Of a DNA stretch of 64,000 bases, positions 8,697-18,340 are shown in pieces. The stretch is from Algoriphagus sediminis (lineage in GTDB: Bacteria; Bacteroidota; Bacteroidia; Cytophagales; Cyclobacteriaceae). The notes beneath the pieces were generated by a model. The model searched no databases. It had not been told where the DNA came from and saw only the letters and a program-made list of their open reading frames with translations. The translations under genes and the position numbers were made by a program. The stretch covers positions 186,001 through 250,000 of the forward strand of contig NZ_JAUEPH010000002.1 in the NCBI RefSeq assembly GCF_030403435.1, read 5' to 3'. Every line of letters begins with the position of its first letter. The stretch's first letter is position 1.

Positions 8697-11357
8697 ATGA
8701 ATCTCAGATTACTTTCAATTCTTATTTTCCTACTGGCCTTTGCCTGCTCAGCCCCTAAGGTTGAAGATCCTTTTGCTGAAGTGAAACCAGAGGAAACCCG
8801 CTTCACAAAAATTGCTTTGGTGGAAGGACTGAATGAGCCGATGGAGCTAGAAGTCCTAAAAAATGGGGATATCCTTTTCATTGAAAGGAATGGATCCATT
8901 AAAAGGTTCTATAGATCAGATAACGAGTTGGTAGAAATCGGTTTTCTTGAGGTTTATCCTGATGGGGAAGATGGTTTATTAGGGTTGGCCAAGGATCCTA
9001 ATTTTGAGGAAAATCAGTGGATTTACCTATACTATGCTCCACTTGATGGTCCTCCCATTAATCGACTCTCTAGATTTACTTTGGTGGAAGGCCTTCTAGA
9101 TAGAAGTACTGAAATAATTATGCTTGAAGTCCCTGTATTCAGGGGTTGCTGCCACTCCGGTGGCTCTGTTGAGTTTGATGGAGAAGGAAACCTTTATGTT
9201 TCGCTTGGGGATGATAGCACACCATTTGAATCGGATAATTACAACCCGATTGATGAAAGACCAGGAAGACCGGCCAATGTGGATGCACAGCGTTCATCAG
9301 GAAATACAAATGATTTAAGGGGAAGCATAATCCGAATTACCCCACAGCCTAATGGTACTTATACTATTCCCGAAGGAAATTTATTTCCCGAAGGTACTCC
9401 TAATGCCAGACCAGAGATCTATGTAAAAGGAAATCGAAATCCATACAGAATTTCTATTGATCAGAGAAATGGCAATCTTTTCTGGGGGGAAGTTGGTCCG
9501 GACGCGGATGTAGATAGTATGAGACGTGGTCCAAAAGGCCATGATGAAATAAATCTGGCTACCAAGGCAGGGTTCTTCGGTTGGCCTTATTTCGTTGGAA
9601 ATAATAAACCATACTGGAAATACGACTTTGCAAAGCAGGAAAGTCTATTTGAATTTGATCCTAACGCACCTGAAAATACAAGCCCAAACAGCACAGGACT
9701 TACCCTTTTGCCAAAAGCTCAGCCCGCTTTGATTTGGTACCCTTATCGGGAATCTGAAGAATTTCCAATGTTAGGAGAGGGCGGGAGAAATGCTATGGCT
9801 GGTCCAGTTTACTATCGCGAGGATTACGAGAATAGTGAAGTTCGATTTCCTGGATATTTTGATGAGAAGGTTTTCATCTACGATTGGATGAGAAATTGGA
9901 TTTTTACGGTCTCTTTGACCGAGAATTTCGAGTATGATACCATGGAAAGGTTTATGCCATCTACGGTTTTTGATAAGCCTGTGGATATGCAGTTTGGCCC
10001 AGATGGGGCTCTGTATCTCTTGGAATATGGAACTTTCTGGAGAGCTCAAAATGACGATTCAGGCCTTTATGTTATTGAATTTGCTCCTGGAAACAGAAAA
10101 CCAATTGCGAAGGCATCAGCTTCTGTCCAAAAGGGAGCAGCTCCACTATCAGTGAATTTTTCTTCAGAAGGCAGTCAGGATTTTGATCCTGAAGATCAAT
10201 TGTCGTATTCGTGGAATTTCGGAGATGGAGGGACTTCAGAAGAAAAAAATCCTGTGCATGTTTTTCAAGAAAACGGAACGTACGATGCTACCTTAACTAT
10301 CACTGATTCGGAGGGCTTGTCTTCTGAATCCAAACTAAAGGTAGAGGTTGGTAATACGCCTCCATTTGTGGCCATAGAGTGGTCAGGCAATACAAGCTTC
10401 TTCTTTGATGATGAAAAAATAAATTATGAGGTTCAGGTGATGGATCCTGAAGACGGTGAAATCAATGAAGATGAAATTTCCTTTTCCATCGATTATCTGG
10501 AAGGTGGTTTTGATCTAATCCAGACTGGGCATCAAGAGGAAGAGATTTCGATCGGTGAGACTTATATTAATGAGTCTGGATGTAAGGGCTGTCATGCCAT
10601 AGCAAATGAGTCAGTAGGTCCTAGCTACACAGAGGTTTCTAAAAAATACCTGAATCAAGCAGACGCGTCTGGATATCTTTATGACAAGATCAAAAATGGA
10701 AGTGGAGGAGTCTGGGGCGAAAGAATAATGCCTGCTCATTCTCATATTGAAGATGGAAAAATAGAGCAGATGGTAGACTTTATTTTGACTTTGGAAAATC
10801 CGGATTTCAAGAACGAAAAATTGCCACTTTCAGGAATCTACTCCTTAGATGAGCCTAACAAAAAAGAAGGTTACTATTTTGTTCAGGCTGCCTATTCGGA
10901 TAAGGGTGGTAATGGTATTGCTCCGATCAGGAGCCAAAGTCAGTTAGTTTTACGTCATCCCGTGGTTCCAGCGGTTCAGGCTGATGAATATAAGGGAAGC
11001 GCTAAAGCGAATACCGATGTGGATCAGTTCCTAAAGTTCACTGAAAATAATAGCTGGATGAGGATGGAAAGGGTCGACTTGAAAGATATCAAAGGCCTGG
11101 AATTCATGTTGAACCCTGGATCCGTGGAGGGTTCGATTGTCGTAAAGGCCGGGTCTCTCGATGGTCCAATTATCGCCTCCACCCAGGTGTTAAGTCAGGC
11201 TTCCAGACCTGCGGGCTCCAAGCGGAATTGGTTTCCTGTGGAAGTAAAATTGCAGGAGTCTGGGGACATTCAAGACCTTTATTTTATCTTCGAGGCCAAT
11301 TCTGATGTTTCCATTTGGAATACCTTTAACCTGTACTCAATTCAATTCAAAAAATAA
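8697..11357 (+). CDS. PQQ-type sugar dehydrogenase lipoprotein with PKD and cytochrome c domains
   Basis: This 886-residue lipoprotein (LLAFAC, Cys17) has several parts. Residues about 35-460 are a glucose/sorbosone dehydrogenase beta-propeller, with NEPMELEVLKNGDILF, DGEDGLLGLAKDPNF and GNRNPYRISID. Residues about 466-556 are a PKD domain (YSWNFGDGGTS). Residues about 620-700 are a class I cytochrome c with CKGCH at 629-633 and a likely Met ligand in RIMPAHSH. The last ~170 residues look like a carbohydrate-binding (CBM6-type) sandwich. It probably oxidises a sugar or polyol outside the inner membrane and passes electrons through its own heme. A TonB receptor starts 14 bases downstream, so they form an operon. 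The substrate is unknown. Confidence 0.85.
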   Translation: MNLRLLSILIFLLAFACSAPKVEDPFAEVKPEETRFTKIALVEGLNEPMELEVLKNGDILFIERNGSIKRFYRSDNELVEIGFLEVYPDGEDGLLGLAKDPNFEENQWIYLYYAPLDGPPINRLSRFTLVEGLLDRSTEIIMLEVPVFRGCCHSGGSVEFDGEGNLYVSLGDDSTPFESDNYNPIDERPGRPANVDAQRSSGNTNDLRGSIIRITPQPNGTYTIPEGNLFPEGTPNARPEIYVKGNRNPYRISIDQRNGNLFWGEVGPDADVDSMRRGPKGHDEINLATKAGFFGWPYFVGNNKPYWKYDFAKQESLFEFDPNAPENTSPNSTGLTLLPKAQPALIWYPYRESEEFPMLGEGGRNAMAGPVYYREDYENSEVRFPGYFDEKVFIYDWMRNWIFTVSLTENFEYDTMERFMPSTVFDKPVDMQFGPDGALYLLEYGTFWRAQNDDSGLYVIEFAPGNRKPIAKASASVQKGAAPLSVNFSSEGSQDFDPEDQLSYSWNFGDGGTSEEKNPVHVFQENGTYDATLTITDSEGLSSESKLKVEVGNTPPFVAIEWSGNTSFFFDDEKINYEVQVMDPEDGEINEDEISFSIDYLEGGFDLIQTGHQEEEISIGETYINESGCKGCHAIANESVGPSYTEVSKKYLNQADASGYLYDKIKNGSGGVWGERIMPAHSHIEDGKIEQMVDFILTLENPDFKNEKLPLSGIYSLDEPNKKEGYYFVQAAYSDKGGNGIAPIRSQSQLVLRHPVVPAVQADEYKGSAKANTDVDQFLKFTENNSWMRMERVDLKDIKGLEFMLNPGSVEGSIVVKAGSLDGPIIASTQVLSQASRPAGSKRNWFPVEVKLQESGDIQDLYFIFEANSDVSIWNTFNLYSIQFKK

Positions 11358-11371
11358 TTTTCAATTCACCC

Positions 11372-13513
11372 ATGAAAAAAGAAATCACCCAACTGGGTCT
11401 GGTCATTCTATTGGTTTTTGTATCGGCCTTTTCGGCCAAAGCTCAAACCAATGATACCATTCCTGAAAGACAGCTGGATCAGGTCACTGTGGAGGCTCAA
11501 AAACAACCAGAGGATCTACAAAAAGTGCCCTTTTCGGTTTCCGCACTTGATGCAGAACAAATCGAAAGACAAAATATCTGGAATGTTCGCGAGCTACGTT
11601 CCATAGTACCTAATCTTTATTTTGCTAATCCCGGAGATAACAGAAATGTTATTTCTATGAGAGGAATTACTACTACTTCTTACGAGCCGGCTGTGGCCAC
11701 TTACGTGGATGGAGTCAATCAGTTTGGTCTAGATACTTATTTTTTCACACTGAACGATATTGAGAGCATTGAAGTGCTTCGTGGTCCGCAGGGAACCCTG
11801 TATGGGAGAAATGCCATGGGCGGAGTAATAAACATTAAGACCAAAAAGCAATCAGAAAGACTCACAGGCTTTGCCAAGGTGGCTTTTGGTAATTATGGTC
11901 TGACTCGAGCTTCTGTAGGTGTCAAAACGATGATAAAGCCCGAGAAAATTTACTTCGGTGTTTCTGCAGTGACAGAAGGACTTGATGGTTATTACACGAA
12001 TCTGTATAATGACTCCAACTTTGATAAGCAAAGGGTAACAAATTTTAATTCGGATTTGCTCTTCTACTTCAATAAGGGATGGGAACTGGCTTTGAACTTT
12101 AAGTCCACAGCAAACAGAAATAATGGTCCATTTGCTTTGGCACCGGATCCTGATTCTGCTCGGGAAAATCCTTTTGTGGTGAATCAAAACGCTACTACCG
12201 AAATGGTAGATAATACTACCAATACTTCAATGGTGATCAAGAAGAAATGGGAAAACCTGGAATTCTCCTCCATTACAGCTTATCAGACTAATTGGAGATA
12301 CTATCGTGAGCCAATCGATGGAGATTTTAGCCCTATCGATGCCGTTTCTATTGTTAATAATTATGGTAAGGATTGGAATACCAACAAAATCTGGACACAG
12401 GAATTCAGGCTTGCTGGAAACTCTGACAGGTTGAACTGGCAGGTTGGTTTATTCGGATTCAGCTCAGATGCTCCCACACGTCAAGGAATATTCTTTGGTG
12501 AGGATGCAGGTCTGATTGGTTCTCCAATAACCAATTTCACCAACATAAGTACCAATATTCAAGGTTCTACCGGCCTAGCTGTTTTCGGTCAGGCTGCTTA
12601 TCAACTTTCTGACAAATTCATCCTGACTGGTGGTTTACGACTTGATTACGAAGAAAAGGAATTGACCGTTGGTCAGGAGCTAGATTTCGGAGCTGGTGAC
12701 CCAATGGTCACCCAACCGGATACTACAGGAACGGTGGATTTTACTGCTGTGACTCCTAAGGTTTCTCTGGCTTATGCTTCATCAGAAACATCTAATTGGT
12801 ATTTAAGCTATAGCAGAGGATATAGACCAGGTGGATTGACACAGATAGGCTCTGACCCATCTCAACCACCACTTTTTGCTTATGATCCAGAATTCTCAAA
12901 TAATTTTGAAATAGGAGTGAAAAACTTCTTCGCTCAAAGAAGAATTCGTTGGAATGTCTCTGCTTTCTTATCTGGAATTTCTGATGTTCAGGTACCTGCC
13001 TTGATTTTACCTGATGCTATTGTAATTACGAGCAATGCGGGTGATGTGACCAGCCAAGGTATTGAATCTGAGTTTACAGCATTACTCACTGGAAACTTGG
13101 TTTTTGACTGGAATTTTGGGTACACCAATGCCACCTATGATGAACTAGTACTTCCGGGTGAAGATGGTGAGGTGGACTACTCTGGAAATAAGCAAATATT
13201 TACACCTGAATACACTTCGTTCGTAGGTTTGGAATGGACGCCACAGTTTTTTAATTCTTCTACTGCACGATGGTTTGTAAGAGGAGAATGGCAAGCCTTT
13301 GGAGAGCAATTTTACAATCTTGAAAACACCATTTCCCAGGATTCTTTCAGTCTGCTGAATGCTAAAGCAGGGGTTACTGGCCGAGTTTGGGAGGTGTATT
13401 TCTGGGCAAGAAATATTACCGATGAGGTCTATGTGGATTATGCCTATAATTTTGGCGCTTCTCATTTAGGAAATCCAGCTACCTTCGGCGGAGAAGTAGT
13501 GTTCAGATTCTGA
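11372..13513 (+). CDS. TonB-dependent outer-membrane receptor
   Basis: The 713-residue protein has a signal peptide ending SAKA-Q, then a plug domain with LDQVTVEAQK, the plug core VISMRGITT and IESIEVLRGPQGTLYGRNAMGG (about residues 125-150). A 22-strand-type barrel ends in GGEVVFRF with the usual terminal Phe. It lacks the N-terminal carboxypeptidase-like domain of SusC proteins and resembles siderophore or vitamin receptors. It lies 14 bases after the PQQ-dehydrogenase gene and is followed by a strong terminator. The cargo may be the substrate or the cofactor of that enzyme, for example PQQ (inference only). Confidence 0.9.
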   Translation: MKKEITQLGLVILLVFVSAFSAKAQTNDTIPERQLDQVTVEAQKQPEDLQKVPFSVSALDAEQIERQNIWNVRELRSIVPNLYFANPGDNRNVISMRGITTTSYEPAVATYVDGVNQFGLDTYFFTLNDIESIEVLRGPQGTLYGRNAMGGVINIKTKKQSERLTGFAKVAFGNYGLTRASVGVKTMIKPEKIYFGVSAVTEGLDGYYTNLYNDSNFDKQRVTNFNSDLLFYFNKGWELALNFKSTANRNNGPFALAPDPDSARENPFVVNQNATTEMVDNTTNTSMVIKKKWENLEFSSITAYQTNWRYYREPIDGDFSPIDAVSIVNNYGKDWNTNKIWTQEFRLAGNSDRLNWQVGLFGFSSDAPTRQGIFFGEDAGLIGSPITNFTNISTNIQGSTGLAVFGQAAYQLSDKFILTGGLRLDYEEKELTVGQELDFGAGDPMVTQPDTTGTVDFTAVTPKVSLAYASSETSNWYLSYSRGYRPGGLTQIGSDPSQPPLFAYDPEFSNNFEIGVKNFFAQRRIRWNVSAFLSGISDVQVPALILPDAIVITSNAGDVTSQGIESEFTALLTGNLVFDWNFGYTNATYDELVLPGEDGEVDYSGNKQIFTPEYTSFVGLEWTPQFFNSSTARWFVRGEWQAFGEQFYNLENTISQDSFSLLNAKAGVTGRVWEVYFWARNITDEVYVDYAYNFGASHLGNPATFGGEVVFRF

Positions 13514-13533
13514 TCTAAAAAGACCGAAATATT

Positions 13534-13561
13534 AAAGGCCAGCATTGCTGGCCTTTTTTTT
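13534..13561. terminator. Intrinsic terminator after the TonB receptor gene
   Basis: A perfect 7-bp GC-rich stem (GGCCAGC / GCTGGCC) has a 3-base loop, with AAA before it and eight T residues after it. It also overlaps the end of the convergent TerB-like gene. Confidence 0.9.
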
Positions 13562-14066
13562 ACTCACTGAGGAAATCAGAAAATAATTGTTTCAGCATTT
13601 TTGCCTCTTCCTGATCGACCTTATTATCCTCTAATACCTTGGTGATAATTATATAAAAATTTTTATACGGTGGCTCTGTGCAAAGATGTTCATTCTCCTT
13701 GAGCCATGTTTTCAACATATAAACTTCATGTTTGTTAATTTCACCATCAGCTAGAATTCCATAGCAGATGCCCTTTAAAAAGTTGATATCGGCGATAGCT
13801 TGATCCTTTGGGATGAAGTGTTTCCGGTAATCAGTAAGAATCACATTCATGTCTAGAATCTCTTCCGCAGTAACCACTCCTGTGTCTAAAATTGCCTTAA
13901 TCTCATAGAAAAAATCCTTGAATGGACCGTCTGTTGCTAGTTCTTCGTGAGCGTAGCACCAGTCCTTAAGTTCCATGATTTCGTTTCTATTCACGTGCCT
14001 GTCTAAAAAAACTCCATGTAGCAGACCTTTCAGTCGGTTGTAGGCTTGTGTTGTTTTTGGGTTCAT
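13560..14066 (-). CDS. TerB-like protein with internal duplication
   Basis: The 168-residue, all-alpha, soluble protein is made of two similar halves. LKGLLHGVFLDRHVNRNEI (about 12-30) matches LKGICYGILADGEINKHEV (about 95-113), and each is followed by a cluster with E-L or H-L and a PF/PYKxF-Y-I segment. The D-G-E-I-N-E pattern is typical of the TerB-like fold, which binds metal ions through acidic residues near the inner face of membranes. No partner gene of a tellurite-resistance type is nearby. The function is unknown. Confidence 0.5.
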   Translation of the reverse strand: MNPKTTQAYNRLKGLLHGVFLDRHVNRNEIMELKDWCYAHEELATDGPFKDFFYEIKAILDTGVVTAEEILDMNVILTDYRKHFIPKDQAIADINFLKGICYGILADGEINKHEVYMLKTWLKENEHLCTEPPYKNFYIIITKVLEDNKVDQEEAKMLKQLFSDFLSE

Positions 14067-14166
14067 TTCTTTTTTTCTTTTAAACTACTTCCAAATCCCC
14101 AAAATAGAAATACCTTAAACAGGGTATTTTTATATTTTGGCCTTCCAAAGCTCAAAACACATCGGA

Positions 14167-15318
14167 ATGCTTACTTGCCAGAATTCTCTTTTTCAATTAG
14201 ACCCTGACGTAACATATCTAAATAATGCCTACCGAGGTCCTATTTTAAAGTCTTCAGAAGAAGCTGCTATTGAAGATTTAAAGAAAATGCGGAATCCATT
14301 TTCTCAAAATCCAGAGGATTTTTTCACCACGGTGAACAGCGTAAAAGCCTTATTCTCTCAAATGGTAGGATCTTCTGCTGATGATATTGCTTTGATTCCC
14401 AGTACTTCCTATGGTTTTGCATGTGCTTTGTCTAATTGGAATAATGCAAGAGGAAAAAATGCAATAACGGTTAGAGATGAATTTCCCAGTGGATATTTCT
14501 CACTAAAGAGATGGGCAGAAGAAAATGACTCTCAGCTGGTGATAATTGATCCTGATCCAGAGGCTAATAATCCAGGAAAAAGCTGGAATGAAAGATTATT
14601 AGAAGCGATTAATGAAGAAACAGGTGTGGTACTGATTTCAAGTGTGCACTGGATGAATGGAGTGAAATTTGATCTTAAAGCCATCGGGGAAAGGTGTCAG
14701 GAAGTAGGAGCTTGTTTTGTGGTGGATGGCACACAATCTGTTGGTGCGATGCCAATAGATGTGAAGGAGTTCAAAATTGATGCTTTGATCTGTGCTAGTT
14801 ATAAGTGGTTATTGGGTCCATATTCACTGGCCATTTCTTATTTCTCAGATAAGTTTAAGGACGGAAAGCCATTGGAAGAGTCTTGGATGAATCGAACGAA
14901 TTCGCATATTTTTTCGGAATTGACAAATTATCAAGAGGAGTTTTTGCCTGGTGCCAATCGCTTTAATGTGGGAGAGACAAGTTATTTTGTTTTGCTTCCA
15001 ATGCTTGAAAAAGCTCTTGAGCAATTATCAGAATGGACAGCCTACGGAATTCAGGAATATGCCGGTAGCCTGAAAAAGGAGCTGATTGATTTTCAACAGG
15101 TTAGGGGACTGGATTTAGAGTTTGGCCCATTTTCAGCAAACCATCTCTTTGCATTACCGCTTCCTGAAGGGATTAACCCAAAAGAAATCAAAGCTAATCT
15201 TGATGCCCAAAAAGTGTTTGTTTCGGTTCGGGGCCAATCACTTCGCGTTTCAATTAATGTCTTCAACGATAAATCAGATATTGACCGCCTAAAGGAAGTT
15301 TTATACTCTGTTGACTAA
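14167..15318 (+). CDS. Class V aminotransferase, PLP dependent
   Basis: The ATG at 14167 gives 383 residues; an upstream TTG at 14137 would add ten unlikely residues. The protein belongs to the fold-type I PLP enzymes of the cysteine desulfurase/isopenicillin-N-epimerase group. Visible features are YLNNAYRGP near the N terminus, VDGTQSVGAMPID with the PLP-binding Asp (about 190-205), and ASYKWLLGPY with the Schiff-base Lys213. There is no obvious active-site loop Cys, so sulfur transfer is unlikely. The substrate is unknown. It converges with the kinase gene and their ends overlap by 4 bases. Confidence 0.8.
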   Translation: MLTCQNSLFQLDPDVTYLNNAYRGPILKSSEEAAIEDLKKMRNPFSQNPEDFFTTVNSVKALFSQMVGSSADDIALIPSTSYGFACALSNWNNARGKNAITVRDEFPSGYFSLKRWAEENDSQLVIIDPDPEANNPGKSWNERLLEAINEETGVVLISSVHWMNGVKFDLKAIGERCQEVGACFVVDGTQSVGAMPIDVKEFKIDALICASYKWLLGPYSLAISYFSDKFKDGKPLEESWMNRTNSHIFSELTNYQEEFLPGANRFNVGETSYFVLLPMLEKALEQLSEWTAYGIQEYAGSLKKELIDFQQVRGLDLEFGPFSANHLFALPLPEGINPKEIKANLDAQKVFVSVRGQSLRVSINVFNDKSDIDRLKEVLYSVD

Positions 15319-16667
15319 CGAAAATTCAGAGAAAAAATAGTCTTCTCATTTGGGGTGGATTTAACCTGGAGGCTTCCTCTATGTAAATTCATAATTTGCC
15401 TTGAAATTGCTAATCCAATCCCTGATCCGGTCTTTTTGGTGGTATAAAAAGGAACAAAAATTCTTTCCAAGGCTTCAGGAACAATTCCGGGCCCGTGGTC
15501 TTCCACCTGTATAACTGTACCCAAATCTCCTTGATTTAGGGCTGAAAGCCAAATGGTCCTATCGGCACTGTTATGAAGAGATTCAGCAGCATTTTTTACC
15601 AGATTGATCAGAATCATGGTGATCTGATCTTCATCACATAAGATCTCGCAATCTTCCGGATTTACTTTTGTGTCCACCTTGACCTCCATGGATTTCAGAT
15701 CTTCTTTCATGAGCCTAAGCACATTTTCAAAAAGAGCTTTGACTTTTACGGTGGCTTTATTTGGAATGGGGATATTAGTATAATCTCGGTAGGCATTTAC
15801 GAAGCTAACCAGACCCTTACTTCTATTTGCAATAGTGTCCAGGCCCTCCTGCATATCCTGATATCCATCCTTTTTGATCAGCATTCCTTCAGCTTGAAGG
15901 AAAGTATCTTCGTCAAGGATCGTTCTGAGACTTTCCACCAGGCTAGAAATAGGGGTGATGGAGTTCATAATTTCATGCCTGAGTACTTTGGTTAGATTCT
16001 GCCAAGCCTCCAGTTCATTCGATTGTAATTCTGCATTGATGTTTTGCATGGACAGAAGCGTCCAACTCTCGCCACCCATTTTTAAGGAAGTGGATTGTAT
16101 AATTATGTGGAGGTCGTTATTAATTTTTTTGGAGATTCTTTGTCCAGGTTTCATATCCATCACGTCTTTCAAGAGTTCTTCTGAAAGGCGTCCCAGATCG
16201 GTTATATTCCTAAATTGAGGGATTTGAAGCAGGTGTTTTGCAGAGTTATTGATTACTCCAATTTGCCCCTGGGAATTAAAAGAAATAATCCCTGAGTTGA
16301 TATGTTGGATGATCACCTGAAGAAAAAGCATTTGCTCTTCTTTCTCAGCACGGGTTTGTTTGAAGACCTCCATGACCTCATTAAAGGCCAAGTTCACGGC
16401 TTTGAAGGAATCTCCCTTTTTACTATCTGAAGTAAAGGAACTCGAGAAGTCATTGAATCGAATAGAATCAAGAAACCTTGCGAGTTTGTGGTTGAGCGAA
16501 TTCACAAAGTAGACTAACTCGACAATTTGTCCCAAGATTATCAAGAAGAGAATGCCTGGTGCAAGTAATAAACCTTGGCTGAAATACAGCCATAAAGCAA
16601 AAAACATGACCAGAGCCAGCCCCAACACCCGGAAAACTACCCCAAGGTAAAATCGCTTATAGACCAT
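15315..16667 (-). CDS. NtrY-like membrane sensor histidine kinase
   Basis: The 450-residue kinase has two close N-terminal membrane helices (about 10-28 and 34-55) with almost no periplasmic loop. This suggests it senses within the membrane or from a partner. A PAS-like domain follows (about 115-210, QHINSGIISFNSQGQIGVIN). The phosphorylation site is VLRHEIMNSITP with His231, and a catalytic ATPase domain follows with NLVKNAAES, DHGPGI and GSGIGLAISRQI. The HEIMNS box is that of NtrY-type kinases, which pair with NtrC-type activators. The start overlaps the end of the upstream activator gene by 11 bases, so they are a cognate pair. It is probably the sensor for the permease array. Confidence 0.9.
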   Translation of the reverse strand: MVYKRFYLGVVFRVLGLALVMFFALWLYFSQGLLLAPGILFLIILGQIVELVYFVNSLNHKLARFLDSIRFNDFSSSFTSDSKKGDSFKAVNLAFNEVMEVFKQTRAEKEEQMLFLQVIIQHINSGIISFNSQGQIGVINNSAKHLLQIPQFRNITDLGRLSEELLKDVMDMKPGQRISKKINNDLHIIIQSTSLKMGGESWTLLSMQNINAELQSNELEAWQNLTKVLRHEIMNSITPISSLVESLRTILDEDTFLQAEGMLIKKDGYQDMQEGLDTIANRSKGLVSFVNAYRDYTNIPIPNKATVKVKALFENVLRLMKEDLKSMEVKVDTKVNPEDCEILCDEDQITMILINLVKNAAESLHNSADRTIWLSALNQGDLGTVIQVEDHGPGIVPEALERIFVPFYTTKKTGSGIGLAISRQIMNLHRGSLQVKSTPNEKTIFSLNFR

Positions 16668-18045
16668 ATTTTTCGAGTCTTCTATAAAGTGAGGATCGGG
16701 TCAATCCCAATTCTTCGGCTGCTCGGGTAATATGCCCATTATGCTTTTGAAGGGCCTTTCTGATCAGAATTCTTTCTACATCTTCTATATTCAAATGATC
16801 AAGACTGACTGATTCATCCTGCTTTTCAGGTTGCTGAACTTTCTGAAGGAAAAGATCCTCTGGCTGTAGCACACTGTGATTTGACATAATAACTGCACGC
16901 TCTATGCTATGCTGTAACTCACGGATATTTCCTGGCCAGCTGTATTTGATCATTCGCTTTACCAGAGGCTCGGATGCCTTTCGAATGTCCTTATTATACT
17001 TCTTGGAATAGAATGAAATAAAATGATCGGCCATCAAAGGAATGTCTTCTATTCTTTCTCGAAGCGGTGGTAGCTGAATTTCAATGGTGTTTATTCTGTA
17101 AAGTAAATCCTGACGGAAAGTATTGTCATAAATCATATTATGGATCGGCATATTGGTAGCCGAAATCAATCTAATATTTACATCCACAGGCTTATTCGCA
17201 CCCACACGGGTCACTTGTCGATTTTGCAAAGCGGCTAAGAGTTTTGCCTGCAAGGGCAAAGGAAGATTACCTATTTCATCAAAAAACAGGGTTCCCTTGT
17301 GAGCTTGCTCAAATCGGCCTGCTCGGTCATCCTTGGCATCCGTAAAAGACCCCTTTTTATGTCCAAAAAGCTCCGACTCAAACAAAGTCTGCGTAATTGA
17401 ACCTAGATCCACACCTACAAAAGCTTCTCTGTTTCGCTTGGAATTTCTGTGAATGGCACGAGCAATTAATTCCTTCCCGGTACCATTTTCACCCAGAATA
17501 AGGACATTTGCATCGGTAGTAGCCACCCTCTCAATCGTTTCAAATACTTCCTGCATGGCCGGGCTTTGACCGATGATATCTTTAAACTTATTATCGATAT
17601 CCTTTTCAAGGGTTTCCTTTTGCGATTTGAGCAGATCAACTTCCAGCTTTTTTTGCCTGAGCCTTAAGGCAGAGTTTAAAGTGGCCAGTAGTTTCTCGTT
17701 TTCCCATGGTTTCAGAACAAAGTCAGTGGCTCCTTCTTTTATGGCCTTTACGGCAAGGTTCACATCTCCATATGCCGTGATTAAAACCACCACCGCGGAA
17801 GGATCCATTTCCAGAATCCGGTCCAGCCAATAGAACCCTTCTTGGCCTGAACTCACATCTTTTGTGAAGTTCATGTCTAGTAAAATGACATCATACTGTT
17901 CATTGTGAGTCAGTATGGGGAGAAGGTCTGGATTGGTTTCGGTGTCGACTTGGGCGAAATGTCTTTTCAAAAAAATCTTTGCTGCTTTCAGCAAATCTTC
18001 GTTATCATCAATGATGAGTATTTTCCCGATTCTTTGCTCGTTCAT
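16657..18045 (-). CDS. NtrC-type sigma-54 response regulator, likely master activator of the permease array
   Basis: The 462-residue regulator has three domains. The receiver holds the phospho-acceptor Asp57 (VILLDMNF). The AAA+ domain shows Walker A GENGTGKE (185-192), the sigma-54 contact loop GSFTDA (232-237, a variant of GAFTGA) and Walker B FFDEIG (254-259). The Fis-type helix-turn-helix (about 420-462) contains GHITRAAEELGLTRSSLYRR. Such proteins bind inverted repeats upstream and open sigma-54 promoters. The gene is divergent from the adaptor operon. The intergenic region holds one of eight copies of a palindromic element plus a TGGCAC promoter. I infer that these elements are its binding sites; this is not shown directly. 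Confidence 0.92.
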   Translation of the reverse strand: MNEQRIGKILIIDDNEDLLKAAKIFLKRHFAQVDTETNPDLLPILTHNEQYDVILLDMNFTKDVSSGQEGFYWLDRILEMDPSAVVVLITAYGDVNLAVKAIKEGATDFVLKPWENEKLLATLNSALRLRQKKLEVDLLKSQKETLEKDIDNKFKDIIGQSPAMQEVFETIERVATTDANVLILGENGTGKELIARAIHRNSKRNREAFVGVDLGSITQTLFESELFGHKKGSFTDAKDDRAGRFEQAHKGTLFFDEIGNLPLPLQAKLLAALQNRQVTRVGANKPVDVNIRLISATNMPIHNMIYDNTFRQDLLYRINTIEIQLPPLRERIEDIPLMADHFISFYSKKYNKDIRKASEPLVKRMIKYSWPGNIRELQHSIERAVIMSNHSVLQPEDLFLQKVQQPEKQDESVSLDHLNIEDVERILIRKALQKHNGHITRAAEELGLTRSSLYRRLEKYGL

Positions 18046-18236
18046 CTAATTAGAATATTTAAAGAGTGAAAATAGTTGGCCTGGTTGCTGTTCTCTGCTA
18101 GTTCCAAAAGCATACCGAAATGAGGGCCAAGTTTGTTTTTACCAAAAATCGGCTTTCAGATAGTGTTTGGGCAATATTTTACTGACCAAGACAGGTGTAC
18201 TCGACCAGAATAATTTAGTCCATTTTTTTAAGATTT

Positions 18237-18262
18237 TGTTCGCTGCCGAACAAAAATGTTCG
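18237..18262 (+). promoter_or_regulatory. Activator site 1 (upstream element of adaptor operon)
   Basis: Three half-sites lie 4 bp apart: TGTTCG (18237-18242), CGAACA (18247-18252) and TGTTCG (18257-18262). The last two form a perfect palindrome around AAAA; the first two also form one. The element ends 62 bases before the -24 box. Confidence 0.8.
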
Positions 18263-18324
18263 AGATAATTAAAAGCTGAAAAATCAAAAACGTTTATTGA
18301 GAGCAAAGAGACGGTTTTTTTGGA

Positions 18325-18340
18325 TGGCACAGCCTTTGGC
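18325..18340 (+). promoter_or_regulatory. Sigma-54-type promoter 1
   Basis: The -24 box TGGCAC is followed by five bases and TTGG, with G at the -13 place and G instead of C at -12. The expected start is near 18351, 25 bases before the adaptor ATG. Confidence 0.7.
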
